DNA of 48,704 nt from an uncultured Prevotella sp. (GTDB lineage: Bacteria > Bacteroidota > Bacteroidia > Bacteroidales > Bacteroidaceae): NCBI GenBank assembly GCA_934183135.1, contig CAKPRX010000006.1, positions 1 to 48,704 on the forward strand. The letters run 5' to 3'. Positions 26,422-34,560 of this stretch are shown here, in pieces. How positions within the stretch are numbered: the stretch's first letter is position 1; every line of letters starts with the position of its first letter. The notes beneath the pieces are model-generated. The model was not told where the DNA came from and made no database searches. It saw only the letters and a list, made by a program, of their open reading frames with translations. Made by a program: the position numbers and the translations under genes.

Positions 26422-27540
26422 ATGCGAAAACTATCAGCTATCCTGCTGGGCGCGGCGCTGGCCGCCGTGCCCGTGCTGGGCTGGGCTCAGCACACGCCCA
26501 ACAGTCAGAAGAAGTGGGCCTGGCTCAACTTTGAGCGGCCCGCGGGAGTCAACCCCGTCATCTCGCCACGCCCCTCGTCCGTGTTCGACTGCCCCATGCA
26601 GGGCCGTCCCATCGGCTGGGAGGAGAGCGAGACCTTTAACCCTGCTGCCACCATCAAGGGCGACAGCATCGTCGTGCTCTACCGTGCCGAGGACAACACC
26701 CATCAGGGCATCGGCAGCCGTACCTCGCGCCTGGGCTATGCCGCCTCGGCCGACGGCATACACTTCCGCCGCCGCCCGCTGCCTGTGTTCTATCCCGACA
26801 ACGACAGTCAGGCTGCCAACGAGCACCCCGGTGGCTGCGAGGATCCCCGTGTGGCCGTTACCGAGGACGGACTGTACGTTATGTTCTATACTCAGTGGAA
26901 CCACAAGTACGCTCAGCTCGCCGTGGCCACCTCGCGCGACTTGCTGCACTGGACTAAGCATGGCCCCGTCTTTGGCGACAACAAGCGCTACCCCGGGACT
27001 AAGTACACCAAGTCGGCCTCTATCCTTACCAAGATGAAGAAGGGCCGCCAGGTCATTACCAAGCTCAACGGCAAGTATGTAATGTTCTGGGGCGAGTACT
27101 TTGTCAACGTGGCCACCTCTGACGACCTCATCCACTGGACTCCCACGCTCGACGACAAGGGCAACATCCTCAAGGCCATGGCCCCGCGCCGCGGCTACTT
27201 TGACAGTATGCTCACCGAGTGCGGCCCTCCGGCCCTGCTCACCAAGAGGGGCATCCTGCTCTTCTACAATGGTAAGAACAGCAAGAGCAGCGGCGACCCC
27301 AAGTACACGGCCAACGCCTACTGCGCCGGTCAGGCGCTCTTCAGCAGCAAGAATCCCAACCAGCTGCTGGACCGCCTTGACGAGCCGTTCTTCAAACCCG
27401 AGCTCGACTTCGAGAAGAGCGGTCAGTACCCCGCCGGTACTGTCTTCATCGAGGGCCTGGTGCCTTTCCGCGGTTCCTGGTACCTGTACTACGGCTGTGC
27501 CGACTCGCGCGTGTCGGTGGCTGTACGCAAGGGCAAGTAG
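26422..27540 (+). CDS. GH130 beta-mannoside-active enzyme, exported
   Basis: 372 residues with a signal peptide (residues 1-22, ending WAQ). The five-bladed beta-propeller of GH130 is recognised from FNPAA (72-76), VLYRAED (85-91) and GGCEDPR (137-143), with Asp141 as the probable general acid; a later YYGCADSRV segment completes the active-site ring. GH130 members are beta-mannoside phosphorylases or, in some exported Bacteroidetes proteins, phosphate-independent mannosidases. Secretion here favours the hydrolase type because free phosphate and sugar-phosphate recovery suit the cytoplasm better (inference). As the last gene of the operon it points to a mannose-containing, glucuronylated substrate. 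A very strong terminator follows. Confidence 0.9.
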   Translation: MRKLSAILLGAALAAVPVLGWAQHTPNSQKKWAWLNFERPAGVNPVISPRPSSVFDCPMQGRPIGWEESETFNPAATIKGDSIVVLYRAEDNTHQGIGSRTSRLGYAASADGIHFRRRPLPVFYPDNDSQAANEHPGGCEDPRVAVTEDGLYVMFYTQWNHKYAQLAVATSRDLLHWTKHGPVFGDNKRYPGTKYTKSASILTKMKKGRQVITKLNGKYVMFWGEYFVNVATSDDLIHWTPTLDDKGNILKAMAPRRGYFDSMLTECGPPALLTKRGILLFYNGKNSKSSGDPKYTANAYCAGQALFSSKNPNQLLDRLDEPFFKPELDFEKSGQYPAGTVFIEGLVPFRGSWYLYYGCADSRVSVAVRKGK

Positions 27541-27562
27541 CCCCGTTGTCACTATACTATAA

Positions 27563-27609
27563 ACGAGCGAGGGATGCCGGCTCCATGCCGGCATCCCTCG
27601 CTCGTCTTT
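27563..27609 (+). terminator. Strong terminator of the 18322-27540 operon
   Basis: A perfect 19-bp stem (ACGAGCGAGGGATGCCGGC and its complement) closes a 5-nt loop TCCAT and is followed by CTTT. It lies 22 bp after the GH130 stop codon and between convergent genes. Confidence 0.9.
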
Positions 27610-27656
27610 ATGTCCCGGCCGTGCCCGTGGCCGTGGCCATGGATGAGGCCGTGTGC

Positions 27657-30600
27657 TCAGTGGACGACCTTGATACCCTTGATAATATAGGTGCCGTGGC
27701 CGAACTGCTGCAGCTGTGGGCGGCGGTTGCGTATCTGTGTGAAGCCTACCAGCTGACCGGTCAGCGTATATACCGGCACGCCCTCCTCGTCCTGGCTCCA
27801 GGTGGCGGTGTCTATGCCCGTGGTCGCTGCCTCGATGACTATGCTGGCCGGGCGCCGGGCCTCGTCGGTCCTGGGCGCCATGTAGGCCCTGAAAGGCTCC
27901 ACCTCGGCTCCCTCGGCCTGGTAGGTCAGCGCGTTGCCGCTGCCGTTGAGTATGTAGCTGTCCGCCAGGTTCCGGTGCAGCGTAGAGCCCACCATGTCGT
28001 AGGCATCGGTCATGGCCCGCAGGGCCTGGTGGGCTTTCAGCGTTACGTTGTTAGCCCTGAAGGTCAGCGTGGCCCCCTTCAGGTCGCCCTCGGCCTTGAT
28101 GACGTATGGGCGGTCGGCCCCTATCCTGTCGGCCGCCACGAATACGGGCAGCCCGTCAGTCCCCGTGCCGCCAAACTCGCTCACGTACAGCCGTTGCTGG
28201 TCTATCTGTACCGTCCCCGTGGCCGTGGCGATGGCCGAGGGGGCAAAGGGCAGCGCTAAGGTCTGCCAGCAGAGCGCCCCCTGCGTGTTGGCCGCCATGG
28301 AGCGTGTGTAGCCGATGGTGCCTGCCTCTACGTCGCACGGCAGTGCCATGGCGTGGCCGTCGCTGAGTACGATGCTGCTGGCATAGCCGCCCCTTACCAC
28401 GTTAAGCTGGGCTATGGCCGCCGGCACGGTGGCCCCGGCGTCCAGGATGTAGAGCGCGTTGGGGTTAGCCGACGGCTTGACGGTGCTGATGCCGCTCACC
28501 CCGCGCATGTCTATGGCTGCCGCGTCGCCGCCGTCTACCGTGGCCGACGGTGGTGTGGCCGTGGTGGCTCCCGTCTCGTCGTAGAAGATGATGCCGGCAC
28601 TCTGTGTGCGCGCGTAGATGACGTACTGGTTATTGTCTACCACCGCCTGCTCGCCCTCGTAGAACAGACGCAGTCCGTAGCGGTAGCCCACGGGTGTGTC
28701 GGCAAACGCGAAGCGCACCCGGGTCTGCTCTCCGGCAGCCACCTGTACTGCCACTGTCTGTCTGTTGGCCACGGTCATGCTGTTACTGCCTATGGGTGCC
28801 CGGTACAGTTTTACCACTAAGTGGCCGTCAAAGTCGGTTGCCGCCTTGTTGTTCAGTATGAGGGTGCCCGTGCGCGTGGTGCCGTACACCACGTTGCCTA
28901 CTATGTTGTCGTAAGCCACGTAGCCCACCGAGAGGTTGGCCGCCTGCTGGCCGGCATCGGTTATGGTCACCGTGGTGTGCCCCACGGGCTGGTTGCCGGC
29001 TGCGTCCTTGGCTATCCACACGTTATAGGTGCCCGCCACGGTGGGCTTGAAGCCGAACGACACCTGCACGTCGCGGCCCGTGGGCAGGGCCACCTGGGCC
29101 TTGCTGGCGGCGGAGCCCTTGGTGGTCGATGGGCTGGCCAGGCAGTACAGCATGCCGTAATACTCGCTGCCCGTGTTGGTCAGCGTTACCCTGAGCGGTT
29201 GCTGTACATTCGTGGCCAGGTTGCCCGTCATGGCCCACGACTTGACGGTTACGGCCGACTGGTCGGCAGGGCCCAGGCTCAGTGTAACCTGGCCTCCCTG
29301 TACCACCGCCAGTACATACTCGGTGGCCACCTCGCCACAGGGCTTCCATGCGTTGGCCCCCATACGGCTGTACACAGGTACCAGACGGTACGTGCCGTCG
29401 GCCAGCCCCTTGATGGTAAACGAGGCCGTCTTCTCGTAGTTGGTGTTCAGCCACAGGGCCGTGCTGCCCAGTGTGCTGAGCGTGCCGTCGGCCTGGGCTA
29501 TGGCTATGCCGCCCTGCTGGATGATGGTGGCGCCCGAGAAGTTGGTAAAGGTGATGCTCACCGTGTTGCCGCTCACCTTGATGTAGCGTGCCGTGGGGTG
29601 GGCGGTCACGTCTGTGCCGCTGTCTACCCCGTCGTTAGGCATAATGCCTATCAGGGCCTCCTGCTCGTAGGCATATCCGGAGCCAAAGTTGGTGCTCTCT
29701 GCTCCCGGTTCGGCCGAGTAGAGCGAGCCTATGCGGAAGAAGCCGTCGCTCTTGCCGCCCCAGCCCCAGTTGACGTGGAAGAGGTCGTCGCTGTCATAGC
29801 CGTCGATGACGAAGGCGTGGCCTCCCGAGGACGAGTTGGCGCGGTAGGCCACCGGGCGGCCCTCGGCCAGCTCGCCGTAGAGCAGGTCGGTCCACTGGCT
29901 CTGGCTATAGCCCCGGCGGTACACGTAGTCTATGCGCTCGTCGTAGCCCAGGCAGTCGCGCAGCAGCGGTTTGCCCAGCGTCAGGTTGGCTGCCGACTGG
30001 CTGCCGTAGTTCATCTGCACTCCCGTGCCCAGTATCAGCATCAGCCGGGCCACAGCCTGCTGCTGCTCGGCCGTGCTGGCGCTGGTATAGGTGTCGGTCA
30101 TGTGGGGCCAGTCTATCGTTGTGCCGGCCGCCACGCCGTCTACGCGTATGTCCTTGCCCCCGCTCGTAAACGAGTAGGCCGGTATGGCCGCCGTGGTCTT
30201 GGCCGGATAGCGGTAGTAAGCCATTATCTGGGCCAGGGTGGTGGCCACGCATCCCGTCAGTCCCCGCTGTCCGCTCGACGACCCGTTGCTGTTGTTGTAC
30301 ACTGGGCACAGGTTGTTGTAGGGCGCGCGCTGGTTCCACTGGGTGCTTATCAGCGGGGCCACATAGTGGCGTGCCGGCTGCGCTATGGCTGGCGTGGCTG
30401 CCGCCTGAGTCCTGGTCTCGTCGGCCTGAGCCATGGCCTGTATCTGGCTGGCGTAGACAGCCAGCAGGGCGCCCAGTCCGTGCTCCATATCAGTGGTGGC
30501 GTAGCTGCCCCGGTCTGTATAGCCCAGCACCGCGGGGGTGCGGTCGTCGGCCGAGATGATGACAAATCCGCCTCCGTCGGCCACGTCATATATATAATAA

Positions 30601-30800
30601 GGTGTAGTCTGTCCGGCTGTCGGCCCCTGGCCCGGGGCCTTGGCTGGGGCCGATGGGGTGCTCAGCGATTTGCCCCGCAGGGCCACAAATCGGCTGGCTG
30701 CCGCGCGTGCAGCCTGCGGGTCTACCGGTGCGGCCATGGCAGCGCTGCTCAGTAGCACGGCACTGATAATGGTAAGGATGGTGGTTCGTAGCATGTTCAT
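27657..30800 (-). CDS. C10-family (streptopain/SpeB-type) secreted cysteine protease
   Basis: 1047 residues. Signal peptide 1-23; a Spi-type propeptide about 25-130 (YYIYDVADGGGFVIISADDRT), then the C10 catalytic domain about 145-390 with GLTGCVATTLAQIMAYY (catalytic Cys184), GGHAFVIDGYD (catalytic His328) and NWGWGG (344-349). The remaining 650 residues are beta-sandwich repeats and a C-terminal module ending VYTLTGQLVGF...GTYIIKGIKVV, the tail seen on many secreted Bacteroidales proteins. It should be exported as a zymogen and process proteins outside the cell. It is much longer than SpeB (398 aa) because of the tail region. The next minus-strand gene upstream is a serpin. An alternative start is the ATG at 30794. 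Confidence 0.94.
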   Translation of the reverse strand: MNMLRTTILTIISAVLLSSAAMAAPVDPQAARAAASRFVALRGKSLSTPSAPAKAPGQGPTAGQTTPYYIYDVADGGGFVIISADDRTPAVLGYTDRGSYATTDMEHGLGALLAVYASQIQAMAQADETRTQAAATPAIAQPARHYVAPLISTQWNQRAPYNNLCPVYNNSNGSSSGQRGLTGCVATTLAQIMAYYRYPAKTTAAIPAYSFTSGGKDIRVDGVAAGTTIDWPHMTDTYTSASTAEQQQAVARLMLILGTGVQMNYGSQSAANLTLGKPLLRDCLGYDERIDYVYRRGYSQSQWTDLLYGELAEGRPVAYRANSSSGGHAFVIDGYDSDDLFHVNWGWGGKSDGFFRIGSLYSAEPGAESTNFGSGYAYEQEALIGIMPNDGVDSGTDVTAHPTARYIKVSGNTVSITFTNFSGATIIQQGGIAIAQADGTLSTLGSTALWLNTNYEKTASFTIKGLADGTYRLVPVYSRMGANAWKPCGEVATEYVLAVVQGGQVTLSLGPADQSAVTVKSWAMTGNLATNVQQPLRVTLTNTGSEYYGMLYCLASPSTTKGSAASKAQVALPTGRDVQVSFGFKPTVAGTYNVWIAKDAAGNQPVGHTTVTITDAGQQAANLSVGYVAYDNIVGNVVYGTTRTGTLILNNKAATDFDGHLVVKLYRAPIGSNSMTVANRQTVAVQVAAGEQTRVRFAFADTPVGYRYGLRLFYEGEQAVVDNNQYVIYARTQSAGIIFYDETGATTATPPSATVDGGDAAAIDMRGVSGISTVKPSANPNALYILDAGATVPAAIAQLNVVRGGYASSIVLSDGHAMALPCDVEAGTIGYTRSMAANTQGALCWQTLALPFAPSAIATATGTVQIDQQRLYVSEFGGTGTDGLPVFVAADRIGADRPYVIKAEGDLKGATLTFRANNVTLKAHQALRAMTDAYDMVGSTLHRNLADSYILNGSGNALTYQAEGAEVEPFRAYMAPRTDEARRPASIVIEAATTGIDTATWSQDEEGVPVYTLTGQLVGFTQIRNRRPQLQQFGHGTYIIKGIKVVH

Positions 30801-30887
30801 CTGTATGGTGTCTGTTAGAAGGTTTTAGGGTTCTGTCGGCTGCGGCGCCGGTGGCTCGGGGCCTTTTAGGAGGTCTCTTGCTGCTGA

Positions 30888-30895
30888 CAAAGTTA
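30888..30895 (-). promoter_or_regulatory. -7 box of the C10 protease gene
   Basis: TAACTTTG on the minus strand, 88 bp before the start codon. TTG occurs 15 nt further upstream, shorter than the usual spacing, so only the -7 element is convincing. Confidence 0.5.
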
Positions 30896-30982
30896 GCGAA
30901 AAAAAGCGTTCAATGGGCTCGAAATCAAATATTTAACACATGGAAAAACGTCCCGCGGCCCCCATGACGCGTGCCGGCATGG

Positions 30983-31034
30983 CCAAAAAGAGGCGGGAGA
31001 CACCTCGCCATGCCGGTATGGAGGTGTCTCCCGC
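30983..31034 (-). terminator. Terminator of the serpin gene
   Basis: On the minus strand GCGGGAGACACCTC pairs perfectly with GAGGTGTCTCCCGC (14 bp) around a 14-nt loop and is followed by CTCTTTTT. It lies 29 bp after the serpin stop and separates it from the protease gene, which therefore has its own promoter. Confidence 0.9.
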
Positions 31035-31063
31035 TTATAGAGGACCTTATGGCCGATACGTAC

Positions 31064-32317
31064 TTAGAGCTTTACCACTCTGCCCATGAAGAGTATGGCG
31101 CCCGTGGTGTTCTCGCGGACGGCAAAGATGAACGGGTGGTCGAACGCGAGGGTCGGCGTGTAAGGAGCTATCAGGTCTTCCATCTTGCTGCCTGCGGTTG
31201 AGGCCGCCTTGGTACCGTTCTCGTCGACCTTGATGCTTACGGAGTGTACTATGGTGTTGAGCTCCAGCGGCTCGCCCGTAGCTATGTATGGGTAGGTGCC
31301 TTCGCTTACGTTGGGCATGCTTAGCTCATTGAGCATGGCGGCTATGTCCGTCTGGCTGGATGAGGTGGCGAAGCGCGGAAGCATCACCTCGACCTGGCCA
31401 GTGGTCATCTGCTCGTGCCACTGCCACCAGTCGGCGTGCTGCGTCAGGCTGTCCAACTGCTCTGACAGCTTGGGCATGGCTATCAGCATGCTGAAGTAGC
31501 CCTGACCGTACGGCAGTTCTATCATCTGCTGTGTGTCATCGGTATAGTAGTTAGCTGTCAGAGTCTGATTCATGGTCATAACCTTAGCCGATGAGCCCTC
31601 GGCATTGTAGAACGGCCGCTGCTCAGTTACGGCAGGGTCGAAGGGTGATGCCCACTTGGCGTCAAAGTAGTTGGCACTTACGGTGACCAGTCTGGTGAGC
31701 ACGTTCAGACTTATGGGCAGGCTTTGTACCTCGTTGTTGGTGTGCTCCTTGACCCAGGCATCCATCATGGCGCTGATGGCCGAGTGGTCTTTGGTGTTGC
31801 TGTAGCCGGCTGTCTGCATATCGGTCATGTAGTAGTTCTGCATGGTGCTCTTGAAGGCAGGCAGATACGCCCGCTGCTGGTCCAGCCACATGCTGTTGCT
31901 CAGCCCCACCTGTACATAGTCGGCGTCTTGCGCCAGCCGGTCATACAGGGCGCGGTTGTCGGCATTGAGCTGGTCAATGTTTTCTGATCCTAATGCCGCT
32001 ACGATTTCCTGCTGCAGCGACTCCTCGGCTCCATTGGCTATCATGGACAGCATATACTGCATACTCATGGGAGCCACGCATACGTTTTTGCCTTGGTTCT
32101 CGGGCTGCTCCGCCAGTACTGTAAACAGCCTGTTGGCAAAAGCATTGCTCTGCTGGGCAAAAGGTGTCTGCTGCACCTTGCTGTAGGCTGCGGGAATGGG
32201 CTTCAGGTCTACATCGTCAGGCTGATTGACTGCAGTGTCGTCGTTAGAGCAGCTTGCCATCGTTGCCAATAGCATTAGGATGGCACTAAGTGATTTTAGC
32301 TTTTTCATAATGTTCAT
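31064..32317 (-). CDS. Serpin-family protease inhibitor, lipoprotein
   Basis: 417 residues. A lipoprotein signal ends MASC (Cys23), so the inhibitor is membrane-anchored, probably on the outer membrane. The serpin fold is clear: NVCVAPMSMQYMLSMIANGA (79-98), VSANYFDAKWASPFDP (212-227), and the C-terminal DHPFIFAVRENTTGAILFMGRVV (392-414). The reactive-loop hinge reads ENGTKAASTAG, with small residues at P12-P9, which is the pattern of an inhibitory serpin. The loop that follows is SKMEDLIAPYTPT; the P1 site cannot be fixed by eye. It may protect the cell from host proteases or from its own C10 protease, whose gene is the immediate neighbour on the same strand. The ATG at 32308 is an alternative start. 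Confidence 0.94.
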   Translation of the reverse strand: MNIMKKLKSLSAILMLLATMASCSNDDTAVNQPDDVDLKPIPAAYSKVQQTPFAQQSNAFANRLFTVLAEQPENQGKNVCVAPMSMQYMLSMIANGAEESLQQEIVAALGSENIDQLNADNRALYDRLAQDADYVQVGLSNSMWLDQQRAYLPAFKSTMQNYYMTDMQTAGYSNTKDHSAISAMMDAWVKEHTNNEVQSLPISLNVLTRLVTVSANYFDAKWASPFDPAVTEQRPFYNAEGSSAKVMTMNQTLTANYYTDDTQQMIELPYGQGYFSMLIAMPKLSEQLDSLTQHADWWQWHEQMTTGQVEVMLPRFATSSSQTDIAAMLNELSMPNVSEGTYPYIATGEPLELNTIVHSVSIKVDENGTKAASTAGSKMEDLIAPYTPTLAFDHPFIFAVRENTTGAILFMGRVVKL

Positions 32318-32470
32318 TGATAATTAGTTTATAGTTATGGTTTCGGGTCGGGGAGAGGGCTCCCGCATGTCTGAATAAGCGTGATGGCTGCGGCGTGGGC
32401 TGCCACTGAACCGCAAGGGACGATGCCTGTGTAAACTATTATCGCTCATGCGGTTAGTACTGATACTCCG

Positions 32471-32501
32471 CAAAGATACGATGGTATTTCCGAGTGACAA
32501 A
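32471..32501 (-). promoter_or_regulatory. Promoter of the serpin gene
   Basis: TTTG (32498-32501), exactly 19 nt, then TATCTTTG (32471-32478) on the minus strand is a full consensus match. It leaves a long 5' leader of about 150 nt before the start codon; I see no recognisable riboswitch in it. Confidence 0.85.
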
Positions 32502-32582
32502 ACGATGCCCTCTGTTTTTTTTGAGTTAACAAAAAATAACATTTTTGGCGGTCTTTTGGAAGCTAAAGATGGCAAACAGCGT

Positions 32583-32653
32583 GGAAAAGTGAAAGGGTAA
32601 AAGTGTAAAAAGGACTCTTAAAGGTAAAAAAGTAAAAGGGTAAAAAAGTAAAA
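32583..32653. repeat. Low-complexity purine tract
   Basis: Imperfect repeats of the type GTAAAA(A)GG or GTGAAAGG over about 70 bp. It is the complement of the pyrimidine tracts at 17957-17991 and 33331-33366; a further purine tract is at 33114-33150. Confidence 0.85.
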
Positions 32654-32704
32654 ACGCTGGTTATAAGACCGATGGATGGTTAGCGCAAGCGCCAGGCTAA
32701 CCGT

Positions 32705-32810
32705 GTGCAAGCCTGCGTAAGCTGCGCGCAAACTCGTGTGGGCAACGCGCAAATCAGTGTGGGCAACATTCAAGCCCAGTGTAGGTTACGCGCAAATCAA
32801 TGTAAGCAAC
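32705..32810. repeat. Five imperfect tandem repeats of about 21 bp
   Basis: Units begin at 32705, 32726, 32747, 32768 and 32790. The best conserved form is GCGCAAATCAGTGTGGGCAA followed by C; unit 4 is 22 bp and more diverged. The array runs directly into the left arm of the large palindrome. There are no spacers, so it is not a CRISPR array. Confidence 0.8.
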
Positions 32811-33024
32811 GCGCGCTGCAAGCGCATAAAGTATAAAGCCTGGGGCAACGCCCCAGGTACCTGCCATCAAACTATTGTCGCGCTACAGGCGCAAAAGTAG
32901 CCGTAGGCGTTATTTCCGCGATGTAACGCTTCGCTACTGCTGCGCCTGTAGCGCGCATTGATGGTGTGGGGGCACACCTGGGGCGTTGCCCCAGGCTTTA
33001 TACTTTATGCGCTTGCAGCGCGCG
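32810..33024. repeat. Large palindromic element of about 215 bp
   Basis: The outer arms 32810-32858 and 32976-33024 are perfect 49-bp inverted repeats. Each arm contains its own small hairpin, CCTGGGGCAACGCCCCAGG. Inside, a second inverted repeat GCGCTACAGGCGCA / TGCGCCTGTAGCGC is found at about 32880-32893 and 32940-32953, and TTGATGG/CCATCAA also pair. No open frame or transposase is visible. A transcript of this stretch would fold into one giant hairpin. Confidence 0.92.
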
Positions 33025-33200
33025 CTACTTGCGGGGGCGCTTCCGACACGCTTGGAATGGGTGCGAATTTTCCTGCGAGGGTTGTGAAAAAACGGAAAGA
33101 CCGACCTTCTGTCGAAAAGTAAAAAGGTAAAAGGATAAAAAGATAAAAAGCGCTGGGATGGGGAGCCGCTCTGTAACCGCGGGAAATATCACCAGAATTA

Positions 33201-33280
33201 GAAAGACCGACCTCTACGTTTCCCGGAACCATAATTAGCGTCCTAAGAGTTATCATTAGAAGCGTAAAGGTCGGTCTTTC
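33201..33280. repeat. Second inverted repeat, 18-bp arms
   Basis: GAAAGACCGACCTCTACG (33201-33218) and CGTAAAGGTCGGTCTTTC (33263-33280) pair at 17 of 18 positions around a 44-bp AT-richer loop. A further copy of the arm start, GAAAGACCGACCTT, lies at 33095-33108, suggesting a degraded related unit. Confidence 0.85.
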
Positions 33281-33367
33281 GCTCGGCCTTGGCTCTCATA
33301 GGCATGGCGGTGGCAGCCCTCAGCAGCGCGTTTTACTTTTTTACCCTTTTACCTTTTTACCTTTCAT

Positions 33368-33423
33368 AAAAAAAAGAGCGTCCCCATAGACACGGCCGAG
33401 GTGTGTGGCGCGTCTATGGGGAT
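33368..33423 (-). terminator. Terminator of the trpS transcription unit
   Basis: On the minus strand TCCCCATAGACGCG pairs with CGTGTCTATGGGGA (one G-U pair) and is followed by CGCTC and a run of eight T. It lies 23 bp after the trpS stop codon and ends the tsaB-to-trpS cluster. Confidence 0.88.
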
Positions 33424-33446
33424 GGACGATGGGGTAGGGGCAGCTG

Positions 33447-34532
33447 TTACTTGCTGTACTTGGCTACCTGCTGGCGTATCAGCTCCTCGTCGGCGAAGTA
33501 GTTGATGCGCATGGCGGCGCGCACCTCGTCGAGGGTCTGTGCGGCAGCCTCGCGGGCAGCCTCGGAGCCACGCTGCAGGATGTGGAATATCTCGGGGATG
33601 TCCTGCTCGAACTCGTGGCGACACTCGCGGATAGGGTCAAGCATCTTGTTGAGTACGCTGTTGAGGAACTTCTTGCAGGTGCCGTCGCCTATGCCGCCCT
33701 GGACATATTGCGACTTGAGCTCGTCGAGCGAGTGAAACTCGGGCCAGAACTCGGCGAAGTCCTCGGGTGTGCTGAAAGCCTCCAGGTAGGTAAACACGGC
33801 GTTGCCCTCCAGGTGTCCAGGCTCCTCCATGCTCATGCGGGGTTCGCCGTTAGACATCTTCTTGACCTTCTTCCACACCGTGGCGGCATCGTCGCTCAGG
33901 TAGATGCAGTTGCCCAGGCTCTTGCTCATCTTCTCCTTGCCATCGGTTCCCGGCAGACGGCGTGCGGTGGCATTGGGGGGCAGCATGATGGCGGGCTCTA
34001 CCAGCACGTCGCCGTAGGTCTGGTTAAAGCGGCGCACCAGCTCGCGCGTCACCTCGAGCATAGGCTCCTGATCCTCGCCGGCGGGCACGGTAGTGGCCTT
34101 AAAGGCCGTGATGTCGGCGGCCTGAGACACCGGGTAACAGAAGAAACCCAGGGGGATGTTGGACTCGAAGTTGCGCATCTTTATCTCGGTCTTCACGGTG
34201 GGGTTGCGCTGTACGCGGGCCACGCTGACCAGGTTCATCAGGTACGTGGTGAGCTCGGCCAGCTCTGGTATCTGGCTCTGTATAAACAGTGTGCAGCGGG
34301 TGGGGTCGAGCCCACACGAGAGGTAGTCCAGGGCCACCTCTATGATGTTCTGCCGTATCTTCTCAGGATTGTCGGCATTGTCCGTAAGGGCCTGTACGTC
34401 GGCCATGAATACGAACATGCGGTCGTAAGCCCCCTCGTTCTGCAGCGAGACCCTCCGCCGGAGCGAGCCGACGTAGTGCCCTAAGTGCAACTTGCCTGTG
34501 GGGCGGTCGCCAGTCAATATTATTTTTCCCAT
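33447..34532 (-). CDS. trpS: Tryptophanyl-tRNA synthetase
   Basis: 361 residues, a normal length for bacterial TrpRS. The class I signatures are present: GDRPTGKLHLGHYVGSL near the N-terminus (HIGH-type motif, HLGH) and KEKMSKSLGN (KMSKS). It charges tRNA-Trp in the cytoplasm. The frame opens at 34595, but the start MGKIILTGDRPTG at 34532 agrees with the family and puts the gene 28 bp after the rseP stop. It is the last gene of the minus-strand housekeeping cluster, with the terminator at 33368-33423 behind it. Confidence 0.96.
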   Translation of the reverse strand: MGKIILTGDRPTGKLHLGHYVGSLRRRVSLQNEGAYDRMFVFMADVQALTDNADNPEKIRQNIIEVALDYLSCGLDPTRCTLFIQSQIPELAELTTYLMNLVSVARVQRNPTVKTEIKMRNFESNIPLGFFCYPVSQAADITAFKATTVPAGEDQEPMLEVTRELVRRFNQTYGDVLVEPAIMLPPNATARRLPGTDGKEKMSKSLGNCIYLSDDAATVWKKVKKMSNGEPRMSMEEPGHLEGNAVFTYLEAFSTPEDFAEFWPEFHSLDELKSQYVQGGIGDGTCKKFLNSVLNKMLDPIRECRHEFEQDIPEIFHILQRGSEAAREAAAQTLDEVRAAMRINYFADEELIRQQVAKYSK

Positions 34533-34560
34533 GGTTATATATAGTACTTTTATGTATGTG

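Noticed and set aside
28821..30755. Open frame of 644 codons on the plus strand opposite the C10 protease
   Set aside because: It mirrors the protease gene, has no signal, domain or coherent hydrophobic core, and comes from the high GC of third codon positions. The protease on the other strand has intact catalytic motifs.
32705..32810. CRISPR array
   Set aside because: Units of about 21 bp are directly adjacent with no unique spacers, are imperfect, and no cas gene is near.
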